Assembly: GCA_946401765.1 (NCBI GenBank)
Contig: CAMIVJ010000141.1
Coordinates: 1 to 7,026 of the forward strand
DNA: 7,026 nt
Reading direction: 5' to 3'
DNA from: an uncultured bacterium
GTDB taxonomy: Bacteria; Verrucomicrobiota; Kiritimatiellia; RFP12; UBA1067
Of the stretch, positions 6,801 to 7,026 are shown one piece after another; position 1 is the first letter of the stretch, and each line of letters begins with the position of its first letter. The translations under genes and the position numbers were made by a program. The notes beneath the pieces are model-generated. The model ran no database searches. It was not told the DNA's origin and worked only from the letters and a program-made list of their open reading frames with translations.

Positions 6801-7026
6801 GCGAAACGCCTGATCGGGCCATTGACGGCGACGTCGAAACCAAGTGGCTGGATTTCAGGGCCGAGCACAATGCAAAGCCCGAGCTTCGCGCCGCCGTATG
6901 GCTGCAGTTCAAGTTCGCCTCGCCGACTGAGCTCTCCGGCTACAGGTGGTACACGGCGAACGACTTTGAAGACCGCGATCCCAGCGCCTGGCGCCTCCTC
7001 GGATCCAACGACGGCGCCAACTGGGT
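3854..7026 (+). CDS. Secreted GH92 alpha-mannosidase fused to BSP metallopeptidase and discoidin-like domain (3' end outside window)
   Basis: One frame stays open for 1057 codons and leaves the window without a stop. AAAGGAG at 3842-3848 supports ATG 3854. Residues ~17-42 form a hydrophobic export signal. Residues ~56-735 are a full GH92 domain (calcium-dependent, inverting exo-alpha-mannosidase): 'PFIGSGGTGHTTPAAYPFGM' (60-79), 'LSGTGC' (112-117), 'CWDTYRA' (354-360), 'YTEGNA' with the likely acid Glu542, 'GQYCHGNEPSHH' (596-607) and 'GNDDCGQMSAW' (642-652) with the likely base Asp. Residues ~737-927 match basic-secretory-protein metallopeptidases: 'PELAAW', HExxH at His820-Glu821-His824, then 'GWLAEGLADYVRF' (836-848). 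From ~930, 'YYRFCVD', 'QLSEIEL' and 'AIDGDVETKW' (989-998) suggest a discoidin/F5/8-C-like binding domain, cut by the edge. It probably trims mannose from, and cleaves, glycoproteins outside the cell. It has 24 cysteines, many for an exported protein. It is the third gene of the dismutase-reductase unit. Confidence 0.92.
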   Translation, partial: MKTVNGVGLLSRLLNTRLLFLVAGIAAVGGVNGTVSYVIDAAEGPEKAKWAEDVLVFADPFIGSGGTGHTTPAAAYPFGMVQPGPDTSHSGWEHCSAYQYGDKRIRRFSQNHLSGTGCSEFTDLGFMPSADDPDDALRRDYSASFDKATEKASPGYYTATLECGTKVEATCTKHVSLFRFTFPKGKKASLLFDPSWSFSRTKSAEIATMKDRRVSGHVDRHGWPGHEYWFAWEVSAEPTSARVVREARAEKGRVPICAYEFDADKDNVIYLKVALSRTSAKGARRNIDKEVPGWDFDGVLAANRAAWRRILERVKAKGTRDQLKTLYTSLYHLCFQPNTISDVDEPDLYSTFSCWDTYRAAGPLYTILTPEYVPAFINSMLWHFERNGHLPVWTLWGKDNQCMVGVHSVPMIVDAYMKGFKGVDWEKAFDCVRKTLRENRGRWIARYELLDKYGYYPCDFIKNESVSWLLENCYDDACAYRMAKKLGGRKEDEKFFLERSRTWTKCYDSKTGFIRARDSKGRWREPFDPYRIHGEGHHHYTEGNAFHWNWHVMQDPDLLVKLLGGKEAALKRLYGLFNEDPSKLSDAPPDVTGLIGQYCHGNEPSHHNIYFFSLLGRRDLAAQYIREVMDTQYQTTPTGLCGNDDCGQMSAWCIFSTLGFYPFDPCGGKYVLGEAQMEEISIDVGGGKRFRVSSELPGEASKAVQFNGRKMDGVMITHGEIMKGGTLDFVGGTSKFEYVFDTTGAPELAAWTRQNLAPLIRKWYPKLVEMFPSEGWSPSRKVRFRFKERIGCPAYAAGNRVTLDREWINSNPTDVGCTIHELFHIVQGGYRKAPGWLAEGLADYVRFYLYEPEAHGCDLILGSSEVRYNQSYRVSANFLNFVETKYPGVVKELNALCRQGKYEEETYWKMRTGKTVKEIEKEWKSQGDGPFKYYRFCVDRTKRPADCMQLSEIELLDSKGKVIPAGKFELGFNGSGGRKFGNGETPDRAIDGDVETKWLDFRAEHNAKPELRAAVWLQFKFASPTELSGYRWYTANDFEDRDPSAWRLLGSNDGANW

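Overview
The window comes from a GC-rich bacterium and is coding almost throughout, all on the + strand. It has two parts. Positions 1-2118 hold the end of a conserved translation operon: the infB 3' end, rbfA, truB and ribF, with short gaps or overlaps. Positions ~2138-7026 hold what looks like a separate transcription unit of three genes for exported proteins: an Fe-type superoxide dismutase with a Tat/lipoprotein leader, a Tat-exported aldo/keto reductase, and a very large secreted protein that is still open at the window edge. A TGn-TATAAT promoter lies just before the dismutase gene, and the gaps between the three genes are 19 and 12 nt.

The large protein is the most notable object. It joins, with almost no linker, a complete GH92 alpha-mannosidase, a basic-secretory-protein (BSP) type metallopeptidase with HExxH, and a discoidin (F5/8 C)-like carbohydrate-binding domain that runs off the end. 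Fusing a mannose-trimming enzyme, a protease and a binding module suggests attack on mannosylated glycoproteins outside the cytoplasm. The dismutase and the reductase would then work in the same exported space, although no shared pathway is proven.

The housekeeping part holds two oddities. TruB carries Glu where the invariant catalytic Asp of pseudouridine synthases is expected, and its other active-site motifs are eroded. RibF is unusually compact at the N-terminus of its adenylyltransferase domain. The dismutase gene also appears to be transcribed as a leaderless or nearly leaderless mRNA.

Taxonomy is inference only. High GC, a Tat-exported aldo/keto reductase, and a multidomain secreted glycosidase with a discoidin-like tail suggest a member of the PVC group, perhaps a gut-type Kiritimatiellota or relative. 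No marker in the window settles this. I see no RNA genes, CRISPR arrays, insertion sequences or convincing terminators, and no gene-free stretch longer than about 55 nt.
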